In this document: piece after piece, positions 1 to 9,181 of the stretch
Layout: each line of letters starts with the position of its first letter
Numbering within the stretch: position 1 is the first letter of the stretch
Assembly (NCBI RefSeq): GCF_000238775.2
Contig: NZ_AFEJ02000002.1
Coordinates: 744,001-808,000 of the forward strand
DNA: 64,000 nt
Direction of reading: 5' to 3'
From: Acaryochloris sp. CCMEE 5410
GTDB taxonomy: Bacteria > Cyanobacteriota > Cyanobacteriia > Thermosynechococcales > Thermosynechococcaceae
Made by a program: the position numbers and the translations under genes
The notes under the pieces: model-generated
What the model was told of the DNA's origin: nothing
The model's database searches: none
What the model saw: the letters and a program-made list of their open reading frames with translations, nothing else

Positions 1-2
1 TT

Positions 3-56
3 GGGATTCAGACAGGCGATCTCATCCCGATTCAGCCTGTTTCCCCTGAATCGTAA
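3..56 (+). other. possible 3' end of an upstream gene
   Basis: One forward frame is open from the window edge and ends at TAA 54-56, giving a short tail ending in PVSPES. It may be the C-terminus of a gene that begins outside the window, but it is too short to identify and could be chance. Confidence 0.2.
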
Positions 57-154
57 AATTTTGCAGAATAGCCCCAAAATCTGGTGATTGTAACTTGACG
101 GTTGGCAAGCATGCTCGTCAGGATGATACAAGTATTGAAACTGATTTAAATTTT

Positions 155-196
155 TTTCATACCTATTTATTTTTCATACCTGTTTTTTATAGGTAT
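155..196 (+). promoter_or_regulatory. repeat-rich leader before the MetF-like gene
   Basis: The motif TTTTCATACCT occurs twice within about 20 bases (about 155-181). The second copy forms an inverted repeat, ATACCT-N9-AGGTAT (176-196), ending 35 bases before the ATG at 232. The arrangement is operator-like or a small hairpin in the leader. No regulator can be named from the sequence. Confidence 0.3.
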
Positions 197-231
197 AAAG
201 TCACCCTTTATTGCTAACCTGTGAATCTTTT

Positions 232-1194
232 ATGACCTCTCCTATTGCTCCTGTTCATGATCTATCTGAACAGCTATCCTCCCCGATTGCACATCGATTC
301 CAGGCTGCAATTCATGCTGGAGAGTTTTTAGTGACCGCAGAGGTGATGCCTCCTAAAGGTGGTTCTATCCAGCATATGCTGGACCAGGCCCTCCACCTCA
401 AAGATTGGGTTCATGCAGTTAATATTACTGACGGTAGTCGAGCAGTTCTCAGAATGAGCTCTTTAGCCGTTGCTGCTATCTTGCGACAGCACGGAATTGA
501 ACCGATTTGTCAGATGGCCTGCCGCGATCGCAACCGGATTGCCCTCCAAGCGGATCTGATGGGAGCCCATGCCTTGGGGATTCACAACATCCTGGCCCTG
601 ACGGGAGATCCCATCAAGGCAGGAGATTTCCCTAAAGCAAAAGGGGTATTCGATCTAGAGTCCGTCCGCTTGCTGAATATCATTCGCCAGCTCAATAATG
701 GCCTGGATGGGAATGAAAAGCCCCTCCCTGATGGCCCAACCCAGCTCTTAGTGGGTGCCGCTGTTGATCCGCAATTGGCAAGCTGGTCAGGGCTACAAAG
801 CAGATTTGAGAAGAAAGTAATGGCGGGAGCTGAATTTTTCCAAAGTCAATTGATCGTTGACTTTGATCGCCTGGAAAAATTTATGACAGAAATTGCTGCG
901 CCTGCCAAAAAACCAATATTGGCCGGTATTTTTCTACTTAAATCCGCAAAGAATGCCCAATTTATTAATAGGTGTGTTCCTGGGGTTAATATCCCTGACG
1001 CTATCATCAACCGTTTGGACAAAGCCACCGATCCACTGCAAGAAGGAATTGCGATCGCAGCTGAGCAAGTCCAACAGGCCCGTCAACTCTGCCAGGGGGT
1101 CCATATGATGGCGGTCCGTCGAGAAGACTTAATTCCCCAAATACTGGAGCAGGCAGGCGTTACACCTGTAAGAAAAACTCAAACCATCTCATAG
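232..1194 (+). CDS. metF: methylenetetrahydrofolate reductase family protein
   Basis: The 320-residue product resembles the MetF/MTHFR TIM-barrel flavoprotein family, which reduces 5,10-methylene-THF to 5-methyl-THF for methionine synthesis. Supporting motifs are the N-terminal segment TAEVMPPKG, the NITDGSRA strand, the CRDRNRIALQADLMGA segment (family motif around the folate/FAD site) and ILALTGDP. The length is close to the 290-320 residues usual for the family. The frame is open from a TTG at 211, but the ATG at 232 gives a better N-terminus and is preferred. The gene stands alone; the next gene is convergent. Exact substrate is inferred from family, since some cyanobacterial members are only MetF-like. 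Confidence 0.8.
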   Translation: MTSPIAPVHDLSEQLSSPIAHRFQAAIHAGEFLVTAEVMPPKGGSIQHMLDQALHLKDWVHAVNITDGSRAVLRMSSLAVAAILRQHGIEPICQMACRDRNRIALQADLMGAHALGIHNILALTGDPIKAGDFPKAKGVFDLESVRLLNIIRQLNNGLDGNEKPLPDGPTQLLVGAAVDPQLASWSGLQSRFEKKVMAGAEFFQSQLIVDFDRLEKFMTEIAAPAKKPILAGIFLLKSAKNAQFINRCVPGVNIPDAIINRLDKATDPLQEGIAIAAEQVQQARQLCQGVHMMAVRREDLIPQILEQAGVTPVRKTQTIS

Positions 1195-1265
1195 ATTTTC
1201 AATTTTCCTGTCTGTGGTTATGGGAACCAAACGATAGTTCACCTTTGAAGTCACCCTTGCCATTC

Positions 1266-4205
1266 TTAAGATGCTGGAGGGGCTAATTCTTCAGTATCAA
1301 CGGGGCGGACAATAGCTTCCGTCTCCTGTCCATCAGTCTGAAAAATACCAGCCAGTCCTTGGTCTAGGGTTTTGGCCATCACAATTTTGTTTTCATAAAC
1401 GACGATCACCCTGGCCAGAATCGGTACGCTATTTTCTTCTGCTTCTAGATATAACGGCTCCACATAAAGCAGCGAGTCTTCAATGGGAATAATCAGTAAA
1501 TTTCCCTGAATCACCCGTGACCCCTGTCGATTCCAGAGAGAAATTCGTTGAGAAATAACAGGATCCTGATTGATCAGCGCTTCAATTTGTTCTGGGCCAA
1601 AAATGAGTTCTCGTTTAGGGAATTGGTAGAGCAGCCGTTTGCCATAGTTTTCACCATCAGACCGGGCTGCTAACCAGGCAATCAAGTTGTTCCTGCGAAC
1701 TGGGGTAAAGGGATAGAGCAAAATAAATTCTTCTTTATCTGCCTCTGGCAACTTCATCGTTAGGTAATAGGGCTTAACCAGCTGACTTTTCTCACCATAA
1801 ATTTCATTGGGGACCCGCCATTGATCCTCCCGGTTATAAAACACCTGGGGGTCGGTCATATGGTAGGTGAGCAGGCTTTGGGATTGGGCTCGAAATAGAT
1901 CCGTGGGGTAGCGGGTATGGCTGCGCAGACTGGGGGGCATAGCCGCTAAAGGCTGAAACATTTGGGGGAAAATTTCCCGCCAGGTTTTGAGGATAGGATC
2001 GTTGAGATCGACACTGTAGAAGGTTACTGAGCCATTGTAGGCATCCACCACCACTTTGACGGAATTGCGGATGTAGTTAAAACTTTCTTTGCCTGGATCG
2101 GAATAGGGGTAATGATTGCTAACGGTATAGGCATCAATCACCCAGAATAAAGTGCCAGGAACTGCGGGTTTATTGGTACGGTTGAAGGCTTCCACCTCCA
2201 CATTGGCTGTCACCAAATAGGGATTGCTATCAAACCGCAAAAAGGGAGCCAGCTCTTCTACGCGTTCTTTAATTTGGCGGCGAAATAGGACTTCAGTTTG
2301 AGGGGTGAAATTCTGGGTAAACAGCATCTGCCAATCCCTCAAGTAGAGAGAAAATAGCCCTCGCCGCCACCAAGATCCAATCGCCACACCTCCGGTGCCG
2401 TCATAGGTGTTGTAGCGATTATCATTGCCGCTGGGATAGTCCAGTTCCTGTACCTTGGTGCGGGTCATCACGTAGGTATTAGTCAGTTCCCCAAAATAGA
2501 TTCGGGGCACATTGATAGGAATGCTGGCAGCGATGTCTGAGGTTGCCGTTTGTAAGGTCCCTTCGTTATTTCCCGCACCAATATCTTTAACAAAGTAAGT
2601 GGGTAAACCACTGGTCTCAGCCGTATTCACAGGACTGAGGGTAAAGCCGTAACCGTGGGTATAGATCAGACGCTGGTTAATCCAAGTCTGGGCTTCGGGA
2701 GGGACATTGCCATAATCCAGCTCACGAGCTGCCACCAGCACCTGGCGTTTTTCGGTGCTCGATGGGGGCGCAGTGCTTTCTTCGTCTGGGTTGGCAGGCC
2801 GGGATGTTTTAAGGGTGTAGCGATCCACATCGGCGCTGGGAAACTCATAGTAGAGGCGAATGCGCTGGAGCTGTCGATTGGCCTCTAGTAGCGGTCGGGT
2901 ATCCCATAGGCGAATATTGCGCAATGTAGAATCATTGGCCTTGAGCTTGGCGGGGGTTAAGTCGGCTTTGGGCTGGAAAGTTTTGGTCTCAATATTGTCG
3001 AGGTCAAAGGCCGCTCTGGTCAGTTGAATACTTTTTTCGATATAGGATTCTTCTCGGGCCAGCTCGTTGGGTTGAACCACCAGGGCCTGGACCCCTCGGG
3101 GCAAAATCAAACCTGCCACAACGGCAATGCCGATATAAAAACTGAGAATCCAGGAGAGTTTAACCGGACGCCGAGCCGGACGAGAAAACACCGCTCGCCC
3201 AAAAAAGACGACCGCAATGGTGGCTGCGCCAAAACAGAGAATTGTTTTGGTGGGTAAATCTACTGTAACGTCGGTATACCCGGCCCCATAGAGAATACCT
3301 TGGGTGGAATAGAGCAGGGAATAGCGGTCTAGCCAAAAGCCCCAAGCCAAGGATAAGGCGAGGGCACCTCCTAGGCCATAGAGGTGCTTTTTCTGAGGCA
3401 GACTGAATCCTGGGAAACGGCCTTGACTGAGACTATCGCCAGCTAAAAGGTAGGTGAAAGCGACGCTGATAAATCCGGTGAGAGTCACCCCCATCAGCCA
3501 AAATCGCAGCAGTTCCCAAAGGGGTAAAACAAAGACATAAAAGCCAATGTCATGGCCAAACAGCGGATCGATGTTTTTGAAAGGCGTAGCGTGCAGAAAG
3601 GCTAAAACGGTGGTCCAGTGGTTGGAGGCGACTAGCCCGAGTCCCAGGCTGAGACAAAGTGCGATCGCACCCAGTACAAATCCAGGATGCCAGAGTAAAA
3701 AAGCCGTGAAACCAGCGACTAGCAGCAGTTGCCAGGGCATCTGCAACCAATGTTTGAGCAGATCGGTCGTAGCAGAAAAAGTAAACTGCTGCAGATTCTG
3801 AGAACTGGACGTAGCAATTTCGGTGGGGGGATACCAAAACTGGATGATTACCTGACCAATATGGGTCAGCAGACTCGCCAACAACAGGCTTAGTCCCACT
3901 AATACCAGCAGTAATTGTGTCAGCTTAAGAGCACCGGGTTCAGTTTTGTCGATATCAACAGGTTGACGGTAGCGCCAGCGGCGGGCCAGGACTAAGTTGC
4001 CAACCAGATATCCTCCGGTACTGGCTAACGCTAAGACCCATAACCCCATTCTGACTGCGAGTTGGGTTTGAAAGACGGATAGATAGCCTAGATTTTTGAA
4101 CCAGGCAAACTCAGCAATAAAATGAGCCAGCAGATCTAGACCAAATACCACTCCCAATGCGAGGAGTAGAGCTTTAACCAACCAACCAACAACCTTAGAG
4201 GACAT
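1266..4205 (-). CDS. UPF0182 family membrane protein
   Basis: This large protein (979 residues from the ATG at 4205) matches the UPF0182 family of unknown function, common in cyanobacteria and actinobacteria. The first third is hydrophobic, with about seven membrane segments (for example VKALLLALGVVFGLDLLAHF near the start and WLLALGVVF-like stretches after it). The rest is a long soluble region, probably outside the membrane, with conserved-looking stretches such as GGVAIGSWWRRGLFSLYLRD. The frame extends 11 codons further upstream to 4238, but the Met at 4205 starts directly before the first helix and is preferred. It is convergent with the MetF-like gene. Function is unknown. Confidence 0.85.
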   Translation of the reverse strand: MSSKVVGWLVKALLLALGVVFGLDLLAHFIAEFAWFKNLGYLSVFQTQLAVRMGLWVLALASTGGYLVGNLVLARRWRYRQPVDIDKTEPGALKLTQLLLVLVGLSLLLASLLTHIGQVIIQFWYPPTEIATSSSQNLQQFTFSATTDLLKHWLQMPWQLLLVAGFTAFLLWHPGFVLGAIALCLSLGLGLVASNHWTTVLAFLHATPFKNIDPLFGHDIGFYVFVLPLWELLRFWLMGVTLTGFISVAFTYLLAGDSLSQGRFPGFSLPQKKHLYGLGGALALSLAWGFWLDRYSLLYSTQGILYGAGYTDVTVDLPTKTILCFGAATIAVVFFGRAVFSRPARRPVKLSWILSFYIGIAVVAGLILPRGVQALVVQPNELAREESYIEKSIQLTRAAFDLDNIETKTFQPKADLTPAKLKANDSTLRNIRLWDTRPLLEANRQLQRIRLYYEFPSADVDRYTLKTSRPANPDEESTAPPSSTEKRQVLVAARELDYGNVPPEAQTWINQRLIYTHGYGFTLSPVNTAETSGLPTYFVKDIGAGNNEGTLQTATSDIAASIPINVPRIYFGELTNTYVMTRTKVQELDYPSGNDNRYNTYDGTGGVAIGSWWRRGLFSLYLRDWQMLFTQNFTPQTEVLFRRQIKERVEELAPFLRFDSNPYLVTANVEVEAFNRTNKPAVPGTLFWVIDAYTVSNHYPYSDPGKESFNYIRNSVKVVVDAYNGSVTFYSVDLNDPILKTWREIFPQMFQPLAAMPPSLRSHTRYPTDLFRAQSQSLLTYHMTDPQVFYNREDQWRVPNEIYGEKSQLVKPYYLTMKLPEADKEEFILLYPFTPVRRNNLIAWLAARSDGENYGKRLLYQFPKRELIFGPEQIEALINQDPVISQRISLWNRQGSRVIQGNLLIIPIEDSLLYVEPLYLEAEENSVPILARVIVVYENKIVMAKTLDQGLAGIFQTDGQETEAIVRPVDTEELAPPAS

Positions 4206-4289
4206 TACAAGGAACCGCTCTTGGCATGTAACTTTCAAATCATAGAGGATTCATCCCAAATCGATGCATAGGATTCTTCGTCTAGGTCT

Positions 4290-5387
4290 TTAACTCGGTA
4301 AACTCAACACATCAGCAACTGAATGGTGGTGTCCTCGATGATAGTCATCGGCATTCAGAGACTGCACCAGATCTGCAAAGGTGAGATGAAAACATTCCAA
4401 TCCGCCACAAAGCCAATCAATATAGTCTGGCCATTGGTCTGTGGCATTGATATCTGTTTCGGGAAGAGGGCAATAGATGACACATTCGGAGACCAGATTT
4501 TCCCAGTTCAGGGCAAATCCCAGTTCGGATTCAATCTGTTCCTGTTGCGCAGCGAGTAACTCGTAATGGGCTTGGGCATCTTCATCAAATAACCGCAGCT
4601 CAATGGCTAGAGATGTATGCTCTCGATTCAAATGGGCAGAGAGCAAAAATCCCGCTCTTCCAATGGCAAAATCAATATGATCATCCGGAGGTGGAGCAAC
4701 GGCTTTGACCACACTGCCCCGTTGTTCTAGCTGATCGCAGAGTTCCGACCAAAACGCGACATGCTGTTCTTGTTCTGCTGTTAATGGCTCCGGTTCTGGC
4801 TCCTCCTGCTCTGGCTCAGGATCAGGCAATGCTTCGGCTTGTTGTTCGAGCTGACTCTCTAGATCCAACTCGGTGGGGTCATCTGGGGCATCTTCAGTCG
4901 ATTCTTCCGCTGGTGAGACCAGATTAAACTGGGCAGCCATTGCGGTTTTGCCAATTTGCCATAGCTCGATTTCTACGCCCCAAAATTGCAGGGAGGGTTG
5001 GGCATGTTGATTGAGCCAGTTGAGCAGTTTGAGATGTTCTGCCGAAAACTGACTGGCAATCCAAATAATGCCTGCTGCACTAATGTCGGCCCCTTCCGTC
5101 AGTAGCTGCCCGAAATGCTGCTCATCGGTGGGGCAAAGCTGACTGCCAATCAAGATCCAGTTTTTGGTGCCCGCCTGCCGACAGAGCAAATCCCCTTGGC
5201 GATCGCACATTTGCTGCGCATCTAAAACCACTTCCAAAGACAAGCCAATGGCTTCCCCCAAAAGCTGCATATTCTCCTCATGGCATAGCCAGGGCGCAAA
5301 ATCCTCAGTGGCGGACTGCCAATATTGGGTGACATCGACTTTCTCTAGACGACCCAAATTGGGCTTGGAGGGGTGCTTGGGAGACAT
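4290..5387 (-). CDS. DUF4268-like protein of unknown function
   Basis: The 365-residue product has an N-terminal section (VTQYWQSATEDFAPWL then LLGEAIGLSLE) resembling the start of DUF4268-containing proteins, some of which have an endonuclease-like N-terminal fold. A low-complexity Glu/Pro/Gln linker at about 165-205 separates it from a C-terminal part with helices around LELRLFDEDAQAHYELL. The family assignment is from memory of sequence style. It is encoded on the same strand as, and upstream of, the UPF0182 gene, 84 bases apart, so co-transcription is possible. A His-rich cluster (HRGHHH) lies near the C-terminus. Confidence 0.65.
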   Translation of the reverse strand: MSPKHPSKPNLGRLEKVDVTQYWQSATEDFAPWLCHEENMQLLGEAIGLSLEVVLDAQQMCDRQGDLLCRQAGTKNWILIGSQLCPTDEQHFGQLLTEGADISAAGIIWIASQFSAEHLKLLNWLNQHAQPSLQFWGVEIELWQIGKTAMAAQFNLVSPAEESTEDAPDDPTELDLESQLEQQAEALPDPEPEQEEPEPEPLTAEQEQHVAFWSELCDQLEQRGSVVKAVAPPPDDHIDFAIGRAGFLLSAHLNREHTSLAIELRLFDEDAQAHYELLAAQQEQIESELGFALNWENLVSECVIYCPLPETDINATDQWPDYIDWLCGGLECFHLTFADLVQSLNADDYHRGHHHSVADVLSLPS

Positions 5388-5679
5388 GGGTATCGCTCTA
5401 ACGATTTATCCTCCCCGACTGTCAAATCACATCAAGGAGGAAACGGGCTTAATATTCAATAGCTTAACGGGTATAGAGTCCCTCGGATCAGCCAAATCAA
5501 CGGCAATATCTAACTTGGGGACGTACCTCAAAATACAGTACCAACTTCAAATCCCTAATGTACATTCCAGACTTATCGGATTCGTTGTTCAGCTTTAATG
5601 TTGTATTTGGTTTGCGAGGGTCGGGGTGGCGCGGTCAGGAATTCGAACTTAGCACGAAAAAATAACGCAGTTAAGACAA
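5388..5679. other. intergenic region, nothing recognised
   Basis: About 290 bases between a DUF4268-like gene and a small unknown gene. No convincing gene, RNA or terminator was seen. It marks the start of a 5.4-11 kb stretch of small unknown genes and mobile DNA. Confidence 0.4.
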
Positions 5680-6054
5680 TCACTTCTCACTATTGGCAAA
5701 GTATTCGTCGTCAGTCGGGAAAAATCTTATGGACTCACTGTCGCAAGGATATATTTTTCTCGCTGCCTCCATTACTTTTACACCCAACTCGCCACTTTCT
5801 GTTTCCGAAGACAGCCTCCACTTATCCCGAGGAATCCCATAGTAGTTCTCAGTCTCATCAATTAGTTCTTTCAGACTGTAGAACAGATTATCACCTTCGA
5901 CGTTGACTGGATCTAGGCTGTAGTATCTAATCAGCAAGACTAAAATGGCCCCATTAGAATCAGTCATAATCTCTACCCCTAACGCTTCTAAGTCTCGGTC
6001 ATCTGAAGGGTCTGCTAAATGAGGTTGGGGTTTTACTGTGGAGAAAATATGCAT
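5680..6054 (-). CDS. hypothetical protein, 124 aa
   Basis: A small acidic soluble protein without recognised domain. The preferred start is the ATG at 6054 (MHIFSTVKPQPH), because the frame upstream to 6111 overlaps the divergent antitoxin-like gene. It contains segments such as LRYYSLDPVNVEGDNLFYSL-like text and ends in FANSEK. A similar tail (FVNSEKC) can be read on the same strand near 8950, so a decayed relative may lie there. It has no membrane segment or signal peptide. Function is unknown. Confidence 0.55.
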   Translation of the reverse strand: MHIFSTVKPQPHLADPSDDRDLEALGVEIMTDSNGAILVLLIRYYSLDPVNVEGDNLFYSLKELIDETENYYGIPRDKWRLSSETESGELGVKVMEAARKIYPCDSESIRFFPTDDEYFANSEK

Positions 6055-6126
6055 GCTTAGCTCAATACCCAATGGGATGGCTGCTCCGATGTTAAGCTGA
6101 AGCCACACCAAATGGTAGGTGCGCTC

Positions 6127-6303
6127 ATGGATACGCTAGCGAAACATTTAGATACAAAGCTTCGAGAGTGGCAGCCTGATATCGTTGACCAAGTAAGGCA
6201 GAGAATCACAGAAATTATTGATCTTGCAGATCAAGATGCCTTAGACATCCTCCGCTCCCGCACCATAGATCAAGAAGTCTTAGATTTACTCGATGAACCC
6301 TAA
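6127..6303 (+). CDS. antitoxin-like protein of a MazF/PemK-type pair
   Basis: A 58-residue helical, charged protein (starts MDTLAKHLDTKLREWQPDI, ends QEVLDLLDEP) that resembles small antitoxins encoded just upstream of MazF/PemK toxins in cyanobacteria. The ATG at 6127 is preferred over 6112. Its 3' end overlaps the start of a toxin-like reading frame by 11 bases, the typical arrangement of translationally coupled toxin-antitoxin genes. The toxin frame is truncated, so this antitoxin may be an orphan. Confidence 0.55.
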   Translation: MDTLAKHLDTKLREWQPDIVDQVRQRITEIIDLADQDALDILRSRTIDQEVLDLLDEP

Positions 6304-6373
6304 GCCTGGTGAAGTTTGGCTTGCTGATTTAGGATTAGCCGTAAAGACTCGTCCTATAGTTGTTACACGTTAA
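6293..6373 (+). pseudogene. truncated MazF/PemK-like toxin
   Basis: The frame starts at ATG 6293 and encodes only 26 residues beginning MNPKPGEVWLADLGL and ending KTRPIVVTR, then stops at TAA 6371. The PGEVWLADLG...KTRPIVV pattern is the N-terminal strand region of the MazF/PemK ribonuclease family, whose members are about 110 residues long. I could not recover the rest of the fold in the following bases, so the toxin is most likely a remnant. It overlaps the antitoxin gene by 11 bases. Confidence 0.6.
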
Positions 6374-6635
6374 AAACGGTTGGGAGCTAGGGGTTGCTTA
6401 CGATATTAGCTTCCACATACAAAAAAGTGTATCCCTTTGTCCGTCTTGCTTTTTGGATATCTCAGCTTTTATCCAATCTAGAAACTATTTCAAAAATCTC
6501 CCTGGTTTTGAGCGGGGTCAATAGAATTATCTGATTCGTTTTCTAGAATCAGTATCGGTTAAAGAAATGTCTCATCAGCGTAAGCAATACCCACAAGTAC
6601 AAACCAGATTAGTGATGACTGAGTGGTCGAGTGTA
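6374..6635. other. intergenic region before the first ISAs1 copy
   Basis: Contains the site where the first ISAs1 copy inserted. A short frame starting at ATG 6568 (MSHQRKQYPQ) would continue across the insertion point if the element were removed, ending about 30 residues later. It is not recognised. A degenerate 38-bp match to 9077-9117 lies at about 6520-6560. Confidence 0.3.
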
Positions 6636-7801
6636 CAGGGCTGTTTTAAGTTAGCAGCGAAAAAATAATATCGACCCGATTAGCAAGCTTAGTCATCGCG
6701 GTTTTGAGGGATTGATAGTCGTTTAGCCGCAGGATATTAATCCCAATAGTTCTAAGCACTGACCAATTGAGCAGTGCTTGTTCATCTTCGAGTCGATAAT
6801 CATCTTCGCCAAAAACAACATCCTTCGGCCAATGCAACCGATTTTCAATGCCCCAATGTTCTCGGACCAGAGATTGCCAATGCTGGGGTGAGGTGGCAGC
6901 TGAACTGATGTAATAGGCCGTATTGTGATACTCCTTTCCTTTGCGAGTGCCCCATCGTTGGACACAAAGCACAGAGCGAATTGCCTCCCATTCTTGTAGG
7001 GCTATGCCGACAGGCTCATAAACCTGTATACACCGATGTTCATCTCGTCCTCTACTTTGGGCGGAGTGGATGTGCTCAGCCATGGGTTTAAGACACTCAA
7101 AGTAAGTCTGGAGGTGGTCGTAAAGTCTTCCCTGATTGGATTTGACCGCCACAAGATAGTCGTTACCCGAGGCCACAATCTTCTCAAGTGTTTTTTTGGG
7201 CGTGTAAGGCATCCATGGTAATCAGCAAGCCATCGAGTTGAAGGGTTTCCAACAAAGCCTGGACGACTTTGATTTCGCTATTATCCTCCTGAGTGAGGGC
7301 TTCGAGCTTGAGGGTGATGCCTGCTTCCACCGCAAATAAACTCACCAACCCTACAAAACGCTGCTTCCCCTTGGCATCTGTCAGCCCCTGACGAATCCGT
7401 TTGCCATCAATGGAGGCTGCATAATTATCGGGAGAGTGAGTCTGGGCTTTCGAGAGCATCCATGCTTCAAATTGGTGGCTCAACGCTTGGAAGTCAAGCC
7501 CCTTCATCACTCGACGAAAGGTACAGTGAGACGGAACTTCGAGGCTCTCAAGCCCCAATAGCTCACTTAAAGGCTGGCGATAATCGCTCACAAAGGTTTC
7601 TAACGGACGGTACCCTTGATATCCAGCAAGCATGCCCATCACCATCAATAGCAACAGCAGCCATAACGGATGAATACGGCCATGGGCACTGCGGAAATCC
7701 GGGACTTGCTTCAAAGTATCGATTAGATGGCTCATCGGTCTCTCTACTGTTGGTCAGTAGAACCATCCTATTTTTTCTAGGAGGAACGTAAAACAACCCT
7801 G
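6636..7801 (-). mobile_element. ISAs1-family insertion sequence, copy 1
   Basis: The 1166-bp element is bounded by imperfect 13-bp inverted repeats: CAGGGCTGTTTTA at 6636 and the complement of CAGGGTTGTTTTA ending at 7801. It is flanked by a perfect 10-bp target duplication, GTCGAGTGTA, at 6626-6635 and 7802-7811. It carries one transposase gene on the minus strand. The element is one base longer than copy 2 at 32028-33192, because of an extra A in a homopolymer inside the gene. The intact target duplication suggests recent insertion. Confidence 0.93.
6646..7735 (-). pseudogene. frameshifted ISAs1-family transposase
   Basis: The reading frame begins at 7735 (MSHLIDTLKQVPDFRSAHGR) and breaks near 7191-7197, where a run of seven T (seven A in the coding strand) replaces the six of the intact copy. 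The second part runs in another frame to 6646. On both sides of the break the translated product matches the 362-residue transposase of copy 2 residue for residue. The family has a DDE catalytic core, with IDGKRIRQG carrying the first Asp. The single-base insertion should inactivate this copy, unless ribosomal or polymerase slippage on the A run rescues some product. Confidence 0.9.
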
Positions 7802-7863
7802 GTCGAGTGTATGCATATATTCGAAAGTGTCAGAGTAAAATATAAGCCATTATTCAGAAGGGA

Positions 7864-8265
7864 TTAGACTTGCGAGTCAATATCATGCCAACTACCTAAA
7901 TCTTCAAATTCTTGAACATCATCAAATTTCCCTGTAAATTTTGGCAGAGCTACTAAGCTATCAACCATTTGTATCAATTTTGCTTCAGCTTGAATTTCTG
8001 GAATACAAACACGGACATAGGGGCCTTCATTCAAGTTCCAGTCGTAAACGTATAGTCCCAGTTTTGCATAGTCATCCCAAACAGAAGAACTCCCCCAATT
8101 GGGAGAATCAATCGACTGAGATATTTCATCATGCTCAGAGAAAAATTTCATGACTGCGTGAGGGATATAACCTATACCTGCCGTTGAGAACAGTGCTATA
8201 CACCTACTGGAATCGATAGCAAACCAATCAAACTCCCTTCCAACAAATTCGTAAATATCAGCCAT
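7864..8265 (-). CDS. hypothetical protein, possibly immunity-like
   Basis: A 133-residue acidic protein. The N-terminal pattern DWFAIDSSRCIALFSTAGIG resembles small proteins found beside polymorphic toxin genes or scattered in cyanobacterial islands, where a DWFAVD...FTTAG pattern recurs. That link is from memory and is weak. No signal peptide or membrane segment is present. It lies 52 bases beyond the target duplication of the ISAs1 element, on the same strand as other small unknown genes. No toxin gene is visible near it. Confidence 0.55.
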   Translation of the reverse strand: MADIYEFVGREFDWFAIDSSRCIALFSTAGIGYIPHAVMKFFSEHDEISQSIDSPNWGSSSVWDDYAKLGLYVYDWNLNEGPYVRVCIPEIQAEAKLIQMVDSLVALPKFTGKFDDVQEFEDLGSWHDIDSQV

Positions 8266-8332
8266 ATGCTCTGAATTTAACTACTCATTAGGCAGCAATT
8301 TTTGCGATGATCGATCGCGCCACCCATTTAAC

Positions 8333-8755
8333 CTACTCAATTTCATAATCTACCAGTAGATCTGGATTGCTTTTTTTCAGATGCTGTGCAACTTTTGAAG
8401 ATACTTGGGTATTTAAAACGGATAGGTATTTTAGGGATTTTAACTTCCCCAGAAGCATGATTCCGGAGTCATTTACTTGAGTGTCCTCAAGCCAAAGTTC
8501 TTCCAAAGAATGGAAAGTCGCTACCCTGTAAAGGGATTTGTTAGTGATGTTGCAACCATCAAAGTCAATGCATCGAATTTGATCTAATTGAGGCATAGCA
8601 ACCACACCGGCATCAGATATGAAGGAGTTCTCAAGTCTGAGAAATACTGTATTCTTTGGTATTTTTTGAAGATCGTTGTCTGTGTAACGACTGCCATTGA
8701 TAAAGCCCATTTTCGAATGCATCGTAAACACTAATAGATCGGAGTCTTTTCTCAT
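8333..8755 (-). CDS. leucine-rich-repeat-like small protein
   Basis: The 140-residue product contains three or four repeats of about 24 residues with spaced leucines and Asn/Thr turns: TVFLRLENSFISDAGV, LDQIRCIDFDGCNITNKSL, LEELWLEDTQVNDSGI and LKYLSVLNTQVSSKV. This pattern is typical of leucine-rich-repeat proteins of the cysteine-free bacterial type. The start is uncertain; ATGs lie at residues 1, 12 and 16. It is likely a cytosolic protein-binding module. Partner and role are unknown. Confidence 0.6.
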   Translation of the reverse strand: MRKDSDLLVFTMHSKMGFINGSRYTDNDLQKIPKNTVFLRLENSFISDAGVVAMPQLDQIRCIDFDGCNITNKSLYRVATFHSLEELWLEDTQVNDSGIMLLGKLKSLKYLSVLNTQVSSKVAQHLKKSNPDLLVDYEIE

Positions 8756-8822
8756 ACGACTTTGGGGCGTTCAGTATCAAGGAGTCAAAATTTACGCCTG
8801 ACAATATGATAGGTATGATCAT

Positions 8823-9181
8823 TTCAGGTGTTTGCTAATTAAGTTTGGTATTGAATTTCAATTGGTGATTAACATCATCTTCGGAAAGATTTAATACCAT
8901 GTATCAGATAATATGCCTTATCTGTATAGGTTTGCGGCATATTGGCAGTTAACACTTCTCGCTATTCACAAACCTGAAGTAACCATCTCATAAAAAATAG
9001 TTTTATCAACAACATCAATAAATTGATCATTTGGGACGAGTGAAGAAACGATACTTAGATCAGGAAAGCTCTGAAGGGCAACTAGAATTATCTGGTTCGT
9101 TTTCCCGAATGAGTGTCGCAGGCCCACCAAACTTTTATTACTGCACATGGTTATGCATGGTCAATTTTGAGCCTATTTGCT
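8823..9181. other. region with a possible decayed gene
   Basis: About 360 bases without a clear gene. On the minus strand a frame ending at 8966 encodes a protein-like tail (LQSFPDLSIVSSLVPNDQFI, then VVDKTIFYEM) whose upstream part looks out of frame, suggesting a gene remnant. Just before 8966 another frame ends in FVNSEKC, similar to the FANSEK tail of the gene at 5680-6054. A degenerate 38-bp repeat lies at 9077-9117. Confidence 0.3.

Noticed and set aside
5629-5660. GAATTCGAACTTAG, looking like a tRNA T-arm
   Set aside because: No matching acceptor stem, D-arm or anticodon arm could be found nearby.
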